A stretch of 64,000 nt of DNA from Austropuccinia psidii (lineage: Eukaryota > Basidiomycota > Pucciniomycetes > Pucciniales > Sphaerophragmiaceae). Shown here piece after piece: positions 13,101 through 27,328 of the stretch; position 1 is the first letter of the stretch; each line of letters begins with the position of its first letter. The stretch is from contig JALGQZ010000004.1 in assembly GCA_023105745.1 (NCBI GenBank), positions 31,059,816-31,123,815 of the forward strand. The letters are read 5' to 3'. The position numbers were made by a program, and so were the translations under genes. Under the pieces are notes generated by a model. The model made no database searches, had not been told where the DNA came from, and worked only from the letters and a program-made list of their open reading frames with translations.

Positions 13101-14722
13101 CAAAATCGGATTTTATTTAATATCATCAGTTTGGATGTAAACCATTCAGGGTAAGTTTATAATAATAAAGAAAATATTTTTCCAAGGAGGTACAGAAGGT
13201 ATTTTATACATCCAGTGGAAATAAAAAATAAAATTATATTATTTAAATAAAAACAACTCCAACTAAAATATATTATCTCTTTTCTACATTTACCAGGGAA
13301 AATATCACTGGAAAGACTCTTGAAAATTTGGAAAGGATTAGTTTTATCATTGCAAGTGTTATATTTATGGAATTAAAGCTTGATATTGCAATATGAATCA
13401 AATCAATCATCTGAACATGTTATGAAATATTGACATGGTTCTTCAATAATATCTATGAATTTTAAACACTTTGACTAACTAAAAGATTTGATCAATTTCT
13501 TTATCTTTTTATGGTTGAAAACTTGATTAACACAACTTGTAAGATTCAACTGAAAACTCAATAATAGACCTCAAAATTTTCAAAAGTATTAGGATAAAAT
13601 AATGAAAGCTTATAATTTCCCAAGACAGGCCAAACTCACTAATTGCATGGAGGTATCAATATATGAAGCCAGAAATGCTATCACAATATATACAATTCCC
13701 TTTTGTAATAAATCTCTGTATTCAACTCACCATAATAAAGAATCATTTGAAGAAATTGTAAATGATTAGGTCATTGACATATGAGGCTGAAATTTTAAAT
13801 ACTACATCCCATTCTTCTCAATAAACCTAAATCCACTACCTTTTTCATGATGAAATTGATGAAAAACTGAAAGAGAAATGATATTTAAGGAATATACAAG
13901 CTATTATAATAACAAATGAACAGGGAAATTATAAAATCTGGAATCATATTTATAATATTTTTTTGAAAAAATTACAATTGGTATCTTAAATTTTCATGAT
14001 TTAATTAAAGTTATGATTTAACTTTAATAATAAGATCATTAAAATTGGTTTTGATGGAGGACTGAACAGCTTTATAAATATATATTATTAGTAATTTGAA
14101 TTTTAAATGATAATTTTTCTTATTCTTGAAGCTATATATGGGATATAATGAAAGGATTATTGAATTATTTTCTGTGGTGTAAAATGTATCAAACCTTTTG
14201 AAAACTTTTTCTAGAAGTAATATTGATAGTTATTAGTAAGCAAACAAAAAGAGGCTTTATGAAATAAATCAGAAAGAAAAATTACATTTAATTTGAAAAA
14301 AAAATCACAATATTTGTTTTGGACTTTATATGAGGTAATAGATATTACAATTTTATGAAGGATTTAATACAAAAAATTGAGTCAAGTATTCTTAAAATTA
14401 ATCAATAATTTCCATTGTTTAAAACTGATTGATGGTTTTGAATAAAAGAGTTTTGTAACATTTTAGTGACTTTTGTGGTAAAAATTTCTTATTTAAGGTA
14501 GAATCCATGAGCTATGTACAAAGATACAAATAAGAATAATTAGTATTAAATAATCTTCCATTTCAATTGAGTAAAGCTCTAAATACCAATCTGTGTGGCT
14601 GAAACTATCTGAAAAAATATCTCAAGGTTAGAGCCAAGGCTAGGACCCAGGTTTGAAGAAGGTTAGACCTAGGTTGGACCAGCTACCCCTGCCAGTGGGG
14701 ACAGCTTTTTTTTAATGGTGAA
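10106..14722. other. AT-rich stretch without a recognisable gene
   Basis: Only short frames of about 60 codons occur. None has a recognisable motif, and no LTR ends, terminal inverted repeats or RNA genes were seen. The last 100 bases (about 14630-14720) are slightly richer in G+C, but I could not assign them. Confidence 0.5.
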
Positions 14723-16674
14723 TGTGGAAACTCCTTTTGGTGTGGGATCAAATAAGGCAATAGCTTAAGGTGGAAATATTGGCCAAACTGTTTTTTATTT
14801 ATGAATTTTCCAATAATCATGGGTGCCAGATTCCTGGTCTTCCCCTCAAAATGATATTGAATAGTCAACATACAGATAAATAAAAAATAAAAAAGATTTT
14901 TGGCTGTAAAAGATAGAGAAGAATTATTAGTAGTCTCTAAGTAAGGATTATCAGTAGCACTATAGGTGAGACTCTGGCTTAATGCTATAGCCTTTGATAA
15001 GACCAAGAGTAATATTTGTTTTTTATAAGAATATTTTGGAAATAAAGTAAATATTGAGATTTTTTTGAAATATAAGCTCACTAATTTTAATAAAAGATTA
15101 TGAAAAGCACCAAAGCTATTTAATAAGAATAATAAGAATCTTTTTTTCTGATTTTATGTTTATTATAATGATTGTTTTAATATCAATCCTAATAGTAATA
15201 CTACTGGATTTAATAATAAGAGGAAATATTCAAGAATTTTGTTAATAATAATTTTATATTTCTATGACTTCTTTTTTTGAAAAATATTAAGCTTTGGAGA
15301 AAGGCTACTGAGCTTCAAATACAATTATAGTACCATTTTTTTAATAATACTAAGCTACCAAGCAAGGCTACTGAGATGTTCACAACTAAATCACTAATAC
15401 CACCTAAGATATCCTGATATTTCAGAGATGGCTGTGATTCTGGAAGGTGGGAGCCTTTTTCACAATTTATGTGGAAAAATTTGGGAGAGAGGACCTCTAT
15501 TTATACCTTTTGGGCCTCCATTAATCTTTCCAAAAGATTTTAATTAGAGAATGTGGTGGTGATGCCTTGTAGTTAGTGATTATTAGGTTTTGGTGTAGCA
15601 ACATGTTTTCCAAGAATTTTGCTATTTTTGGTATTCATATTAGAGCTATATAGTTTAATTGAGATAATTTGGCTTGTGATAGCTTCTTTTGGCCAAGAAA
15701 ATGGAGAAAATACAGCTTCTGCCAATTTAAATTACTTCTAGTCATATGATATCTTTGAGAGAATTTAGGTAATGAGATCTTTCTTGGCTGCGGGGAAAGT
15801 GGAGAAGATACAGAATTTGTTATTTACTTCACTTCTATTATATTATGAAAAAGGTGGGGAAAGTATCTCTTGAAAATTTGATATGAAATGTTGAGTGGAT
15901 TGCTCTGGTGGTTTGATTTTATTATTTCATCCTTTCATGCAGATATTACATTATTTCTACCAAATTTCACATGTGTTATTACTGCTAAGCAAACAGTTTC
16001 TCTTGAAAATTAACTTTAATATTCTGGAATAGGCTTGAGTTGCTTTTTACAATTGAATTTAGGTGTAGAAAATAAAGCTGTTATTCTATGCTCAATATGA
16101 ATATATATAGCTTTATTGAGTTAATCTACATTTAATTGTGTAGTTTTGTGATTGATTATGCAATAAGGTGGAGAAATTGTACAATTTTTTGCTTTTGGGG
16201 TGTGTTTCTCATATCTGTGCCATTCAATTTTGTAGTATATTTGTGTAAATTTGTATGCTTGCAGTCTTTTATATGCTCATTTGGTTGTTTATGTGATGAT
16301 TTGGAGAAAAAATATTTTGAATTGAAATTCTTCTGGTTGAAGCTTTTATCTTCTGGAATTCCAAAAATCCTATTTATTCCTTAGTACCTCTCCACATTTG
16401 AATTTACCTAGCTAAAAGTTTTGAAATTATATTTTCATCTCTGGAGTTATTGCACAATTCCATCTCCTGAGTTATTCTGCACCTATTCTGTAGTTCTGAA
16501 ATCTTATTTCCATCTTCAGAGTTATTATTTGATTTTATTTCCATCTTCAAAGTTATTCTGAACTCTTATTTCCATATCTGGAGTCAATTTGTAATATTGT
16601 TTTTATATCTTTTCTTCTCTTGTTTTAACTTTTTGGTAAGCTTGAAACTGGTATAATCAGTGTTGAATAACACA
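14723..16674 (-). mobile_element. LTR of gypsy family E, antisense, probably solo
   Basis: The + strand begins TGTGGAAACTCC and ends GAATAACACA. It aligns with the LTR of element E, which reads TGTGGGAACTCC at 45922 and ends GAATACCACA at 57604. Shared landmarks in order are the GGTGTGGGAT block, the CTACTGAG repeats, a minus-strand TATA box, the TTTCCATCT-type repeats and the GGTAAGCTTGA block. No polypurine tract or pol follows either end. Flanks (TGAA / ATTA) show no target duplication, so one end may be altered. It holds the uninterrupted version (near 15594-15620) of the site where element A entered E. Confidence 0.72.
15498..15505 (-). promoter_or_regulatory. TATA box of the family-E LTR
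   Basis: On the minus strand TATAAATAGAGG is followed by a CTCTCTCCC block. The same arrangement occurs in the other two family copies: 42238-42245 (+) and 46703-46710 (-). Presence in three diverged copies supports a real core promoter. Confidence 0.55.
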
Positions 16675-19600
16675 ATTATTGTTCCAGAATACAAATTAAA
16701 TGCATCACATAATTCAGATGATAGTATTTTAAGCTTCTACCTTCCACATTCATTAGTAGTAATTAAACATGCAATTGAAATACTTAAAGTTCAATGTTCA
16801 TCCCTCAAAGAAATGCAAAATATAGAAGTAAAGTTCTTCATTTATTGATTTGTTGACTGTGTAATTCTTAATAAACTTTTGAGAAATATTGGAGATTAAT
16901 GAGACAAGCTTTAATAAGAGAATTATTTGGTCAGTTATGGACAATTATTCAAAATTTGGAATAATATCAAGCCTTTGGCATTTTCATGAAGTTAAATTAT
17001 TAATCAAAACATTGGAATTGTTTACAAAATTATTTGGATTCAACATTACATTTCAGAATCAGTTGAAAAAATACAACTTTCAATATTTCTAAATTTAGCA
17101 GGGTTTTCAAAATGAATATTTGAAATAATAATTATCAATTAGGTTTATAGTCAATTTTGTTCAAATTCATCTGACATTTAAATTTCAATTTCAAAGTTTA
17201 AATTAAATATAATTGAATTCTCAAAGCAATTCCATTTCAAATTCAGTTTTGATAATGAAATTCAAATTCATGTAGTAAATTTTTGTTAAATTTATTTATC
17301 ACATCCAACTTCAAAGCTCGAATGAAAATTGTTCCGAATTAGAAGAAATCCTATTTACAATGAAGTTTTGATAAGAAAAAATTTATTCAGAAACTCTTCC
17401 TCCATTGAGTGCTTTGGAGATATTGAATGTTTTTTGACATATTTTCATTGAAATTGAGAGCCTCACTAACATTCCACAACACCCATCATGGGGATATAAA
17501 GTTGAAGTTCATATCTTTTCAGCATGCCATACCATTTTAAAAATTCCAGGACTCTGACTGGTTAAATTGGCATGCAAAGAATCATCTGGAAAAGAGACAA
17601 ATTCATTAAATAAAGCATAATCTTTAGGATTAATAAGAGCAGTTCTTTTATTTATAGAAATGGAGAAAAAATATGCTTATTTTAAGACATAATTATCAAT
17701 GTCACAAAGGTTATAAAGATCATAAGTCAAGTTGCTATGAAAATATTCATCGTCAAATATGTAAGAAAGATTGTGTTGTTAAAATTTGGGTATTTTAAAT
17801 ATCATATTTTTTCTATATTTTGGTTGAATACTGTGAGTGGAAAACTTTGAAGTAAGCCTGGAGAATAACAAATTCCTGTTGGTTTCAAATAGTGACTTTT
17901 TGATAAACCTTTACATTTGAAGACATTCTCTTGGAGAAGAACTTTTTACCAGTAATAACTTGACCATCCTAGGGAGGGTTCCATCCCGTTGCCTAAATGG
18001 AACTATAAATGTTGTTATAAGATTGTTGCAATTTACCAAGGAAGTCTTTCTGCTTCAAGAGGGCTGTTGAAAGTAAATGGATCTAATATCTTATATCTGA
18101 ACTCATTTTACTAAGATAAAGTAGTTATATAGCTTCTCAAACATTCTCAGAAGGAATACTAGATAGCTTATCATGTAGAAAGGTTAGTCCATGATAAATG
18201 GTACAGGATGTGCTTTTGATATAATATGAGAGTTTCATGGCTTTGATCAGGAAAACTAGGTAGACTTTCCTTATTATTTTATCTTTTTTTGGAATTGGAT
18301 CAAAATGATTCTTGTAGAAACGTTTTCTTTTTAAATTACATTCGGAGTCTAATTTTCTTTTTATTGGATGGGTTGAGTTCCTGAGCTTATTTAAGTGTCA
18401 CTGGCATGATCTAGTTAATTCATTATGGGATATATTAACTAATCTGGAATTGGATTTAGTCTAGCTATTAGCAAAAATTATTAATAAGGAAGAATAATGA
18501 TAAAGACTAACCATTGGTGGCCTTTTTTTTCTATTTGTAATGTTCAAATAATTATTGGTTTGAAACAGTTTTTAACAATTAAAATCTGACTGGAAAATTG
18601 TAGCCTAATATATATTGGTTTAGCAATTCAGTAACAAGAAACACCAGTCATATCAAAATAAAAAGAATATTTAGAACTAATAGTTATTAAATAAAATATT
18701 AAGATTGAATATCTGAAAAAGAAGAAATAAAGGCTTTTCAGAAGAAAAATTAAAGCTAGTTTTTTTCACAAAAGCAATCATAGTAGTAAAATGATCTTAA
18801 TAAAGATTTCTTCTTTGATCTGGACTTAAAAATATATCAAAGTCAAAAGGGAGACTTAAAAATGGGAACAGGAGTAAATCTGGTTTTGAAAAAATAGTTG
18901 TTTTTTCCGAAATTCAGAGTTTATTATTAAAATTATTGAATTAGTTAATATGAATTATTGTTTTGGATAAAAAAAATTAGTCATGGATTTTTTTAAGTTA
19001 AAATTATCTTATATATTCAAATTTATCTTATTTAAAGAAATTGTTTGAATGATAATGGAGCCTATAGATTATCAGCAAAATAGAAATAGGAAAAGAGTGT
19101 CAGCAAAAAATGAATCTATTTTGTAGCCCAAAAGTGATCATAGAAATAGTATATATAGAAAAGAATGATCTTGATACAAATTTGGCCTTTTATCTTGGCT
19201 AAAAGCCATATTGAAGTCAAAAGGAAGACTAAAAATTGGAACAGGAATCAATTTGGGTTTGAAAAACGAGTAATTTCTTCCAATATTTAGATGTTATAAT
19301 TAAGATGTTGTAAGTATTTGATATTAATAATTTCTTTTGGGAAGATTATTGGAAGGATGAATTTTTTTCAATTAAGATTATTGGTGAAAATTGATCTTCA
19401 ATTGATTGAATCTGACAGGTTCAAATTCAGTTGAAAATTGTAAAAATATCAAAACTCTTGATATTTTATTTAATAATGTATCTCTGTTTAACCAAAACTT
19501 TATTTCAGAATTCTAATTGAATAGTAATTCAAATTTCATTGAGACACATTTCTAAATATATCACCGTTAATATTTCAACAATTCACCAATTATTCAGAAT

Positions 19601-22600
19601 TGAACAAAAAAATCACAAATTAAGAATTAGTAATAAGCCTCATAATTCTTTCAAGATATTCTTCAGAATTTCCTGAGTTCACAACAGACACTATTAAGTT
19701 AAAGGTTTTTTTAAAAAAAAAATCAGCTCCATATCTCACTTATACTGCTTGGAATTTGGATTCTTCAAATTTTCTCTGTGAAATAATTTTCTTTTTCTGA
19801 AATTTCACTTCCTTTTCTATTTTCTCTTTCTCAAATGAGATATCCAAGATTTATTCCTTTTCACATTTATTACTTTCCCTCTTTCCATTTCAATTTTTCC
19901 CATTTAAAGAATGCATTGAGGTTTGTATCACATACTAAAAGATTTTCAAAACAAGATTCTGGATTAAATCCTCTCAGGAGAGAACTAATATTTTTCACAG
20001 GAATTAATTGAATTAGTATACTTTTTTTGATAATTGATAATCTGATAAGCTGCGTAACCTACTAAGAATATTAGAATTCACAGAAGATTTGCCTGAAGTA
20101 CTGCTCCTTGGAAGTTTGCATTCTTAATTATTCTCTCATTATCATTATTGGCTTCAGCCTCCTCCATGAAGCTACTATGTAAATTATTCTTATGATTTTT
20201 GATACCCTTTTATCCTTCAGTTTCATTTGAATATTCAACTTTTCGTGGTGATCATTCAATATTCCAACAACTTCTATATATGAATGATTCTTACAACTTC
20301 TAAGACAGACTATTTTCCTCCATTATTTCTAGTCAGGATCGATATCTCTATTTCAAAAATGGCGATCTGGTTCCTTTCTCATTTTCCTTTAAATATAATC
20401 AACCTAATAGAAAAGTCATTAATTAATATGAAAACCCTATCTAGTAAAAATCGATTTGACTTACCTCTTAAACATTAGTTTATTTCCTTTGGGGAACTTC
20501 ATAGGTAGAGCCTTAATATTTTCCATCTAAGGAGGTCAAAGAATTCACATTTGAATTTTCTCCTAGCAGAAAATCCACTTCTTTTAATCAAGGACAAATA
20601 GACTTGAGCTTTGAGCTATTTTTTCCATACCCTTTTTGTGATTGTAAGTAATTCCATATCCAGTGTTTTCTTAAAAGCATTTTTCAAGAATATATTTGAT
20701 CTTATATTTTATCTATTTCTCACATAGTTTGGTTTCGATAAGATTTAATCTGTTTCAAGGATTTCTATTCACCTCAGTTTCTAACTGGTGAAATCTATTT
20801 TTTAAAGGACATTGTTCCTGAGGCTCTAAAACAATGATAAAATTGGGACTTCACTGAAAGCCAATAAATAATACACAAGGAGTGGGCAGTTTTCAGATGA
20901 ACTTATGGTTTTTAATCAGGTTTTATTGTCTTTTTTTGAGCTTAGTTGAATTAGTGATTGTTTGTATGGCATAGCAATGTCTCAAATGAAACAAATGACT
21001 TCTAATCATTTCAGAATTCAATGGAGGGAAATACAAAAGCTAACTGATAAAGGAATCAGGATTTACCTGTTTCATTTTTGAAGAGGTACTTGGTTGAAAG
21101 CCCGGGGGAACTCAGCTAAAAAGAATTGGTATTTTGAGGAAACAAATCAAGGTTTCTTAATTAAATTTTTTTATCAGAATTATGAGCAAATAAAAACCAT
21201 TAGTTTGCATACCTTAACAGCACTAATATTGAAGTTGCAGAAAATTAAATTAAATAAGATTCAACTGATAATATTTATTTATTTCAAATTCAACTTTAAA
21301 AATTAAGCAAAAAAAATCCATTATATTTTTCCTTTCTTAGCTTAGATTCATTGATATAATAAGTCAAATCTTATTTAAATGAATTATAGCTCTGTATTAA
21401 TTTTTTCATTTAAGATCTTGAATTTCTCATTTACTACAATTAGTTAGATATTATTCCTAAAAAATAGAACTATCTTTCAAGGAATTAAATATTTTTTATT
21501 TTCTCTTGATACAAATGCCCTAATTCTACCTTGTAAAATTGGAAAAATTTCTTTTTGGGTGTTTTCCTTTCTTTATTATTTTTCATTTTTTAATATTTCG
21601 GCTTATTTTAGTACCATTAAAGCTTAATAATTTGAAGAATAATTAAAAAACCCTTTTCTAATGAAAATTGTTTGCTTAAAGAATATTGAATAAAGAGCTT
21701 CATTAACTTAATATATAGATATGATAAAAAGTATTTCTCATTTTATGAGTAATGGGATTTTTATTAGGGATTTACTTTTACGCTAGGAAAACATATTGCA
21801 AATTTATTACAAAGAAGGTTCATCATTTTTGAACTAATATAACAAGAATTCTTGATGAAATTTATCTATCGAAAAATACCCAACCCTTGATTAATTGTGA
21901 CCAAATGGACTTGAATGATATTTTTGGTAAAAAAAACTATCATATGTATATAGAAATATTGATCAAGATTCAAGAAACTATAGATCTTAGCTGGTTTGGT
22001 ATCAATATTCAGCCCATTTTTAAAATACCTCAAGATAATTTCCAAATAATATTACTGATATATAATAAAAGAAATCATCTCACATAAATATCTTACTAAA
22101 AAGCTCTTGGCCTTTAAAGGATTATTTTTTACCTATTTTGTTCAATATTTTTAAGTGAAGAAATATTTTGTACATTTGGAATGTGAGGTAACTTAAATTT
22201 CATAACCTCTTTTAGCTCTTTATTATATTTTATGATTTTATTTCTTAATTTCATGCAATTTTGCCTCTTTTCGGTATTAATAATGATATAATATGCTGAT
22301 GAGACTTGTTTTTATGTAAAAAAATTTTCTGTATTATGTAAAACCAGATTTATTTTTAATGTTAATTTATCTTATTATTTACCAAATAAAATGATACAGG
22401 CCTCAAGACATTAAGGAAGATTGATTATTTTCTAAAAGACTACTCATTCTTAAGATTCAATATTTTTTAAAGCTTTATAGTTTTCATTAATACAAAAAAG
22501 GAAAGCTTGGTGAGTTTATCACATAGAATTTTTTACTTATGGAATCCTAGAGGTTATTTGGACAATTAGACAAATTATTATTCTTTCTTTTATTCATAAT

Positions 22601-25500
22601 TTTGGGAATCCCTTTATATAATATCTCTTTATTATTCATACTAGTTATTCTCACTGAATAATATACATTTCTTATTAATAAAAGGAAAGTAGGCTTAAAA
22701 TAGCTTAATACTTAAATAATAAATAGTTTCAGGATATATAGCTTCTAAAGGACTTTCAAGTAAGAGTCCTATTTATATCTTTCCAAAAATACCAAGTTTC
22801 CTCCTAGTCAATCATTATAACTTCTATTTTTTTCAAATTGAAATTTGATCTCTTGGAATTTTGATTGGAGAACTGAAGGATATATAAGATCAAATATTTT
22901 GAATACTGTATTGGATATTTAGATGATTCATTTTGAATTTAAAGGTACATTTCCTTTAGTTTTTGAAGAAGTAAACTATTTCCTTTTATTGCTTATGAAA
23001 TTATTTTACCTTAAAACACGACTTTGATCTTCACTTTGAAAATGATTATTATTTAATACTCTATCTATCTCAATTTATTGATAATATCTTCTGATTAATG
23101 AAGATTGAAGGAATGTGCCATTTTTTCTCTAATTAAGAATAACTTTCAACATACACATTGAGTATATCAATGATTAAGTGGTCTTTTAAACTAAAATCCA
23201 GATTTGTTACACCATGAAGGTCATGGCTTATTAATTTTGTTAATAATGCTTTCCGCCTTGACTTGGTGTTTTTTGAGATTATTCTTTCTTGCAATATCTC
23301 ATTCATAAATACTCTTTGGATTGTATTAAAATATTTTCTATCTTCTATTTTTTTGAAGTTATTCTCTCATTAATTATGAGATTAAAACACAATTTCACTA
23401 AATACTTAGGATTCTCATCTTATTATAGTCACAAAGGCTCAATTCACAAATGATATATTTGTTTTTTCATAATTTAAAAAAAAATCAGCTTCTACTTATT
23501 AAGAAGAGGTTGATCATTCAATGACTTTTTTTATTAGTAGCTCATAATCTATTTACTTTACTGAGAAATTCTCTGGTGGGCAGAAAATATATTGTTTACA
23601 TTACTAAATTGGTTGTAAAGAAAGGGAAAGGGCTTTAACTCAGACCGCACTCCCTTAAAATTAACTAAGTAGGATTTCTTCATGAAAAATGATTTCTCAA
23701 TTTTAATAAAGAAATATTTTTAGATCCCTATGAGAGCATACAGTACAACTAGAGTAAGAATATATTTTTTATCCTTTTAGGGCTAAAGTAATTATCAATA
23801 ATATTAAATACAAATATACATTGACAGGTTAATAAATTGATTTCCACAAAACTGAATATATATATCAACCAATTTTGTAAAATTTTATATGAAAAAATAG
23901 AGACTCTTACATTCAGAAACCTGATCCAAGAGTTTAAGGGGTATTTATAATGAATTAACTCTATTCTCTATCCAATGAAGCGCATATCCAAATCAAATAT
24001 TATTGTTTGATATGGAGCTTGGGGATAGAGCTTTTGAAATAAATCTCAATAGTATCATCTGTGTTCAAATAATTCCTTTAAATCTTTGTGTTATTGTGAT
24101 TTTATTAGAAACCTACCAAAATGGGAATAGTATGGTAACTCCTGTAAATTTTAGTAAAAATCCTTTCAAAGGGTTATTGAAGATTCTTGAGATAGGTGAA
24201 AAATCTCTGGCGGATGTATTGCAGAAGTACTCTAGCTCAACAAATATTTTGTTTACTTTTTTACGTTTCATTTATGGATCTATTTTGAGTATTATTCAAA
24301 ACATTTTCCATAAATAATTGGAAATATCCTTTAATATCCTATCTACAGACTTACTTGAAGCCTTTTAATGAAAAAGAAAATTGAAAGCTATCTTTTAAAT
24401 TTTATACTGAATTTTAATTCCTGTCGAAAGAAGAGTTAAATTGAGATACTAAAGAACAAATTTAACTACTAAATGTCATTAAGCTTTTATAGTTATCGAA
24501 AATATGTATATTTATGTGTATATTTTATAAAAGTAACAATCTTTTTTTTAAAATAATATTGTGAATTAAAATAAGAATTTCTATTTTGTGATAATTCTGA
24601 TGTAAAATCCATGCAGTTAAATAAGTTATTACATATTGTATTCTCCCATAAGCCTTAAATTTGAGTAAATTCTCTTCCTAACATATGTTTCTTAAGAAAA
24701 ATTTCAGTCTGTGACTAAAAACTAGATTAAAATAACAGAATTCAAAAGTACCATAAACATGGTACACAAGAAGGAGTTAAATACACACCTTTAACCTTTA
24801 TTAAACCAAAAAGGGGGAAATAAGGCCACAAAGACAGAAATAAAGACCTAAAAAGCTATTATTTACATGTGAACACCTGAAAGAGAAAAATTTTCCCTTT
24901 AATAAAATATTATTCTTATTACCAAATAATAAGAACTAACCAAGGTATTAAGGTTGTAAACCTTTTCTGATCATAAACCTTAATATTCACCTCTAACACT
25001 AAATCTAAAGTTTGGGTATCATACCCATGAATTTCAATGTTTTATTAAATCGCTAAAAGATGTCTATCTGATGGTTCCAGCTTCAATAATGTAGCACCAA
25101 TGGGTCAAAATCTACCACACAGATACTATTTGAATAACCTGTAAAAATTATGCTAGCTTTTCACCTCTAATCTAAATTAAAGAAAATTAATGAGAGACCA
25201 GTAAAGGATCATTTTTTTCTGTAGGAACTACAGAAGTGCTACATTTAGAATGTAACGCTGATACCTGTATCTTGCACAGAGAAAAAGTTACTGGCACTTT
25301 TCTCCAAATAACAAATACTATTTTAAAAAAAATTAAAAGACTTTGAGCCTGGATAGCTTTGTAATACTTGAATCAAATTGAATAAAAGGTGTAATCATCC
25401 TGTAGAGAAAACTCTCAGTTACAATTTGCGCCACTTTTTGAGCTCTTTATCTTGAAAACTGACAAAGTTATTGAGGATTTAAGGTTTTAATCCCACACCA
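16675..25500. other. Long AT-rich stretch without a recognisable gene
   Basis: No domain, LTR end, terminal inverted repeat or RNA gene was recognised over about 8.8 kb. The longest frame (24003-24317, 104 codons, +) is hydrophobic and unlike any family I know. A diverged direct repeat at about 18771-19390 shows that part of this stretch arose by duplication. Old, heavily mutated transposon sequence is the likeliest origin, but the sequence does not prove it. Confidence 0.5.
18771..19390 (+). repeat. Diverged direct repeat, two copies about 360-370 bp apart
   Basis: About 18771-19010 and 19131-19390 share blocks in the same order: an ATCATAG block, AATGATCTT, AGTCAAAAGG, a GGAACAGGA block, a TTTTGAAAAA block and a GGATTTTTTT / GAATTTTTTT block. 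The offset grows from 360 to 373, showing small indels. It looks like an old tandem duplication of unknown origin. Confidence 0.6.
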
Positions 25501-25740
25501 AGTGGTGTTTTGGGATATTATCCCATACAGTGAATTTATGAGGCTTCAAAGCCACTAGAGCTCTAATAGTCTGTTGATTACTTCTTATACATGATATAAA
25601 GCTCTACTCTGGCCTTTATTTAGTGGTAATTTGGGAGATTACCCCATACAGTTTAATTATGAGTTGTCAAACCCATTCAATTGGTGTTTTTATGTTGATT
25701 ACTCATATATTAACTAATAAGAGTCCCTGGACGTTTTTTT
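25501..25740 (+). repeat. Tandem duplication, period about 121 bp
   Basis: A unit starting AGTGGTGTTTTGGGATATTA at 25501 is repeated in diverged form starting AGTGGTAATTTGGGAGATTA at 25622. Both continue with a CCCATACAGT block, then AATTATGAG-like, GTCAAACCC-like and TGTTGATTACT blocks. Two copies only. The first is preceded by a TAATCCCACACCAAGTGG block that resembles the end of the E-family LTR at 43090. Confidence 0.6.
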
Positions 25741-26347
25741 ACATACTCTTATGTGTCCTGGATTTTAGGAAACTCCCGAAACTTCCATTGGTCAAAATTC
25801 CTAGCTTATTTGGGCATAAAGGGCTGGGATGTGGTTTCAAAACCACATATTAGAGCTAATACAGACACTGTTGGCTGTGTTGAACCACAAACCAACCACC
25901 TGAGTGAATATTCCCACTCTATTATCATTTCAAGAGATTATCCACATTTTTCCACCCTGATTTGAGCTAAAAGGAGGCGTTTCCCCCTAGGAAAACCCCC
26001 CATTATCTTATCAGCTTACTCTTATGTGGTTATGCTGTCTTACACAGGAGTAACCCTTAGAGTGTATAAGATTTAGTTTTAATTTTGCTTATTTTAGTGC
26101 ATATTATGATAATAAAATTTATAATGATTGAAAATAGGGCTTTAAATAGACTCATCACAACTATTCCTTAACAGTAGAGCCCTTCAAATTTTATCATTAC
26201 ACTATTTTTATGTGTCGCAGTAAATGATGGAATTGCAATTCTTAGACTGCACAGTACAAGAGAGAAGTAATACTCCAATTCAGTAAATTGGAGACTGTAC
26301 AGGTACTTAAATGTCACAATGTCAGTACCCACTGAAACTGGGTTGTT

Positions 26348-27328
26348 GTGTGGTTTGAGTTATGCAGTATGCAGTCAATACTGCATATACACCAAGTACT
26401 TATTAGGAGGAGCCAAAACTCACTCCTGGACCAATATAAAATTTGGAACTTGGAATATCTGAAATATTCTCTCCTCATATTTCATGTCTTTTCAATCGTA
26501 TATTATTATTTGTCTGCTCACTCTCTTCTGTTGCGCCCTCACACTTACAACAATAACTTTTGGAACCCATACGCGTCCACCTCCAGGGTTTCAACCAATA
26601 GGAACCATTCAAGATCTATCAAAGACTATTTGCGGCTTGTTGGCAAATACACACCGTACCCTATGGGATACCCTCACAGACATGGCTCCTTCAATATCTT
26701 TCTACTGTGGTATACAAACCATGACTCCACTGTGGTTTTCCCCTCACCTATTGTAATTTTTTTCAGTCCTTCTCTAGCATATAAAATGAGCTTGTTCTCA
26801 CAGTATAGTACTTACCAGATTCTCTTGCGGTTGCTACCACACAATTGGGATCTTGTCCAAGCACCTTCTCAAGGAACTTCAGCCATTGGGACTGGTGAAG
26901 AGTCCAAAAACCCACCTCTTCCGCCTTATAACCCATTGAGGTCTCAAAATAGACCTCACCTCTCTTGTTGTCTAACCATTATTGGACTTCAGGTTCCTAC
27001 AAACACAAAACCTGGATCAAAACATAGGCCTCAAGACACCTCTGGCCATCCGAAGGGTCAGAAAACTTTTTTTAGTGGTGATTGGATTCGTCAGGTGAAA
27101 TCTTTGCACTCAATATGCCATAATATGGCTCCTACTCCTATTTCAGCCTCTTCAAGCATGCCATCTTTGGGCCTCAACCAATCTTTTGTTGGCACTTTCA
27201 GTGGTCTGAGTCAGTTGACTGCCAAAATGGACAAAGACCTCCAACCATCAGGCCATGATTCTGTTGACAGTTCCAAGGGGGTGTATGACAGTGCCTTGCC
27301 TGATAAAACTAATTTCTCTTCATTTTAG
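26348..27328 (+). CDS. 326-codon open frame, unrecognised, just upstream of hAT sequence
   Basis: The longest + strand frame in this part. The product is Ser/Pro/Thr-rich without a clear domain. Its last 70 codons (from an internal Met near 27125) are Ser/Gly/Asp-rich and could be an N-terminal segment of the hAT transposase whose core follows. Nearby GTAACT at 27369 and TTTCAG ending at about 27420 could form an intron leading to the downstream frame. A second frame at 26484-26756 (90 codons) overlaps it and starts with a strongly hydrophobic, signal-peptide-like stretch. At most one of the two is real. I do not recognise either. Confidence 0.25.
   Translation: MWFELCSMQSILHIHQVLIRRSQNSLLDQYKIWNLEYLKYSLLIFHVFSIVYYYLSAHSLLLRPHTYNNNFWNPYASTSRVSTNRNHSRSIKDYLRLVGKYTPYPMGYPHRHGSFNIFLLWYTNHDSTVVFPSPIVIFFSPSLAYKMSLFSQYSTYQILLRLLPHNWDLVQAPSQGTSAIGTGEESKNPPLPPYNPLRSQNRPHLSCCLTIIGLQVPTNTKPGSKHRPQDTSGHPKGQKTFFSGDWIRQVKSLHSICHNMAPTPISASSSMPSLGLNQSFVGTFSGLSQLTAKMDKDLQPSGHDSVDSSKGVYDSALPDKTNFSSF

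Noticed and set aside
14683..15081. 132-codon minus-strand frame
   Set aside because: It overlaps the end of an E-family LTR and extends past its boundary; the related LTR at 45.9 kb does not keep it open.
24003..24317. 104-codon hydrophobic open frame as a gene
   Set aside because: No domain, no neighbours and AT-rich composition. Length is within chance for an 8.8-kb stretch.
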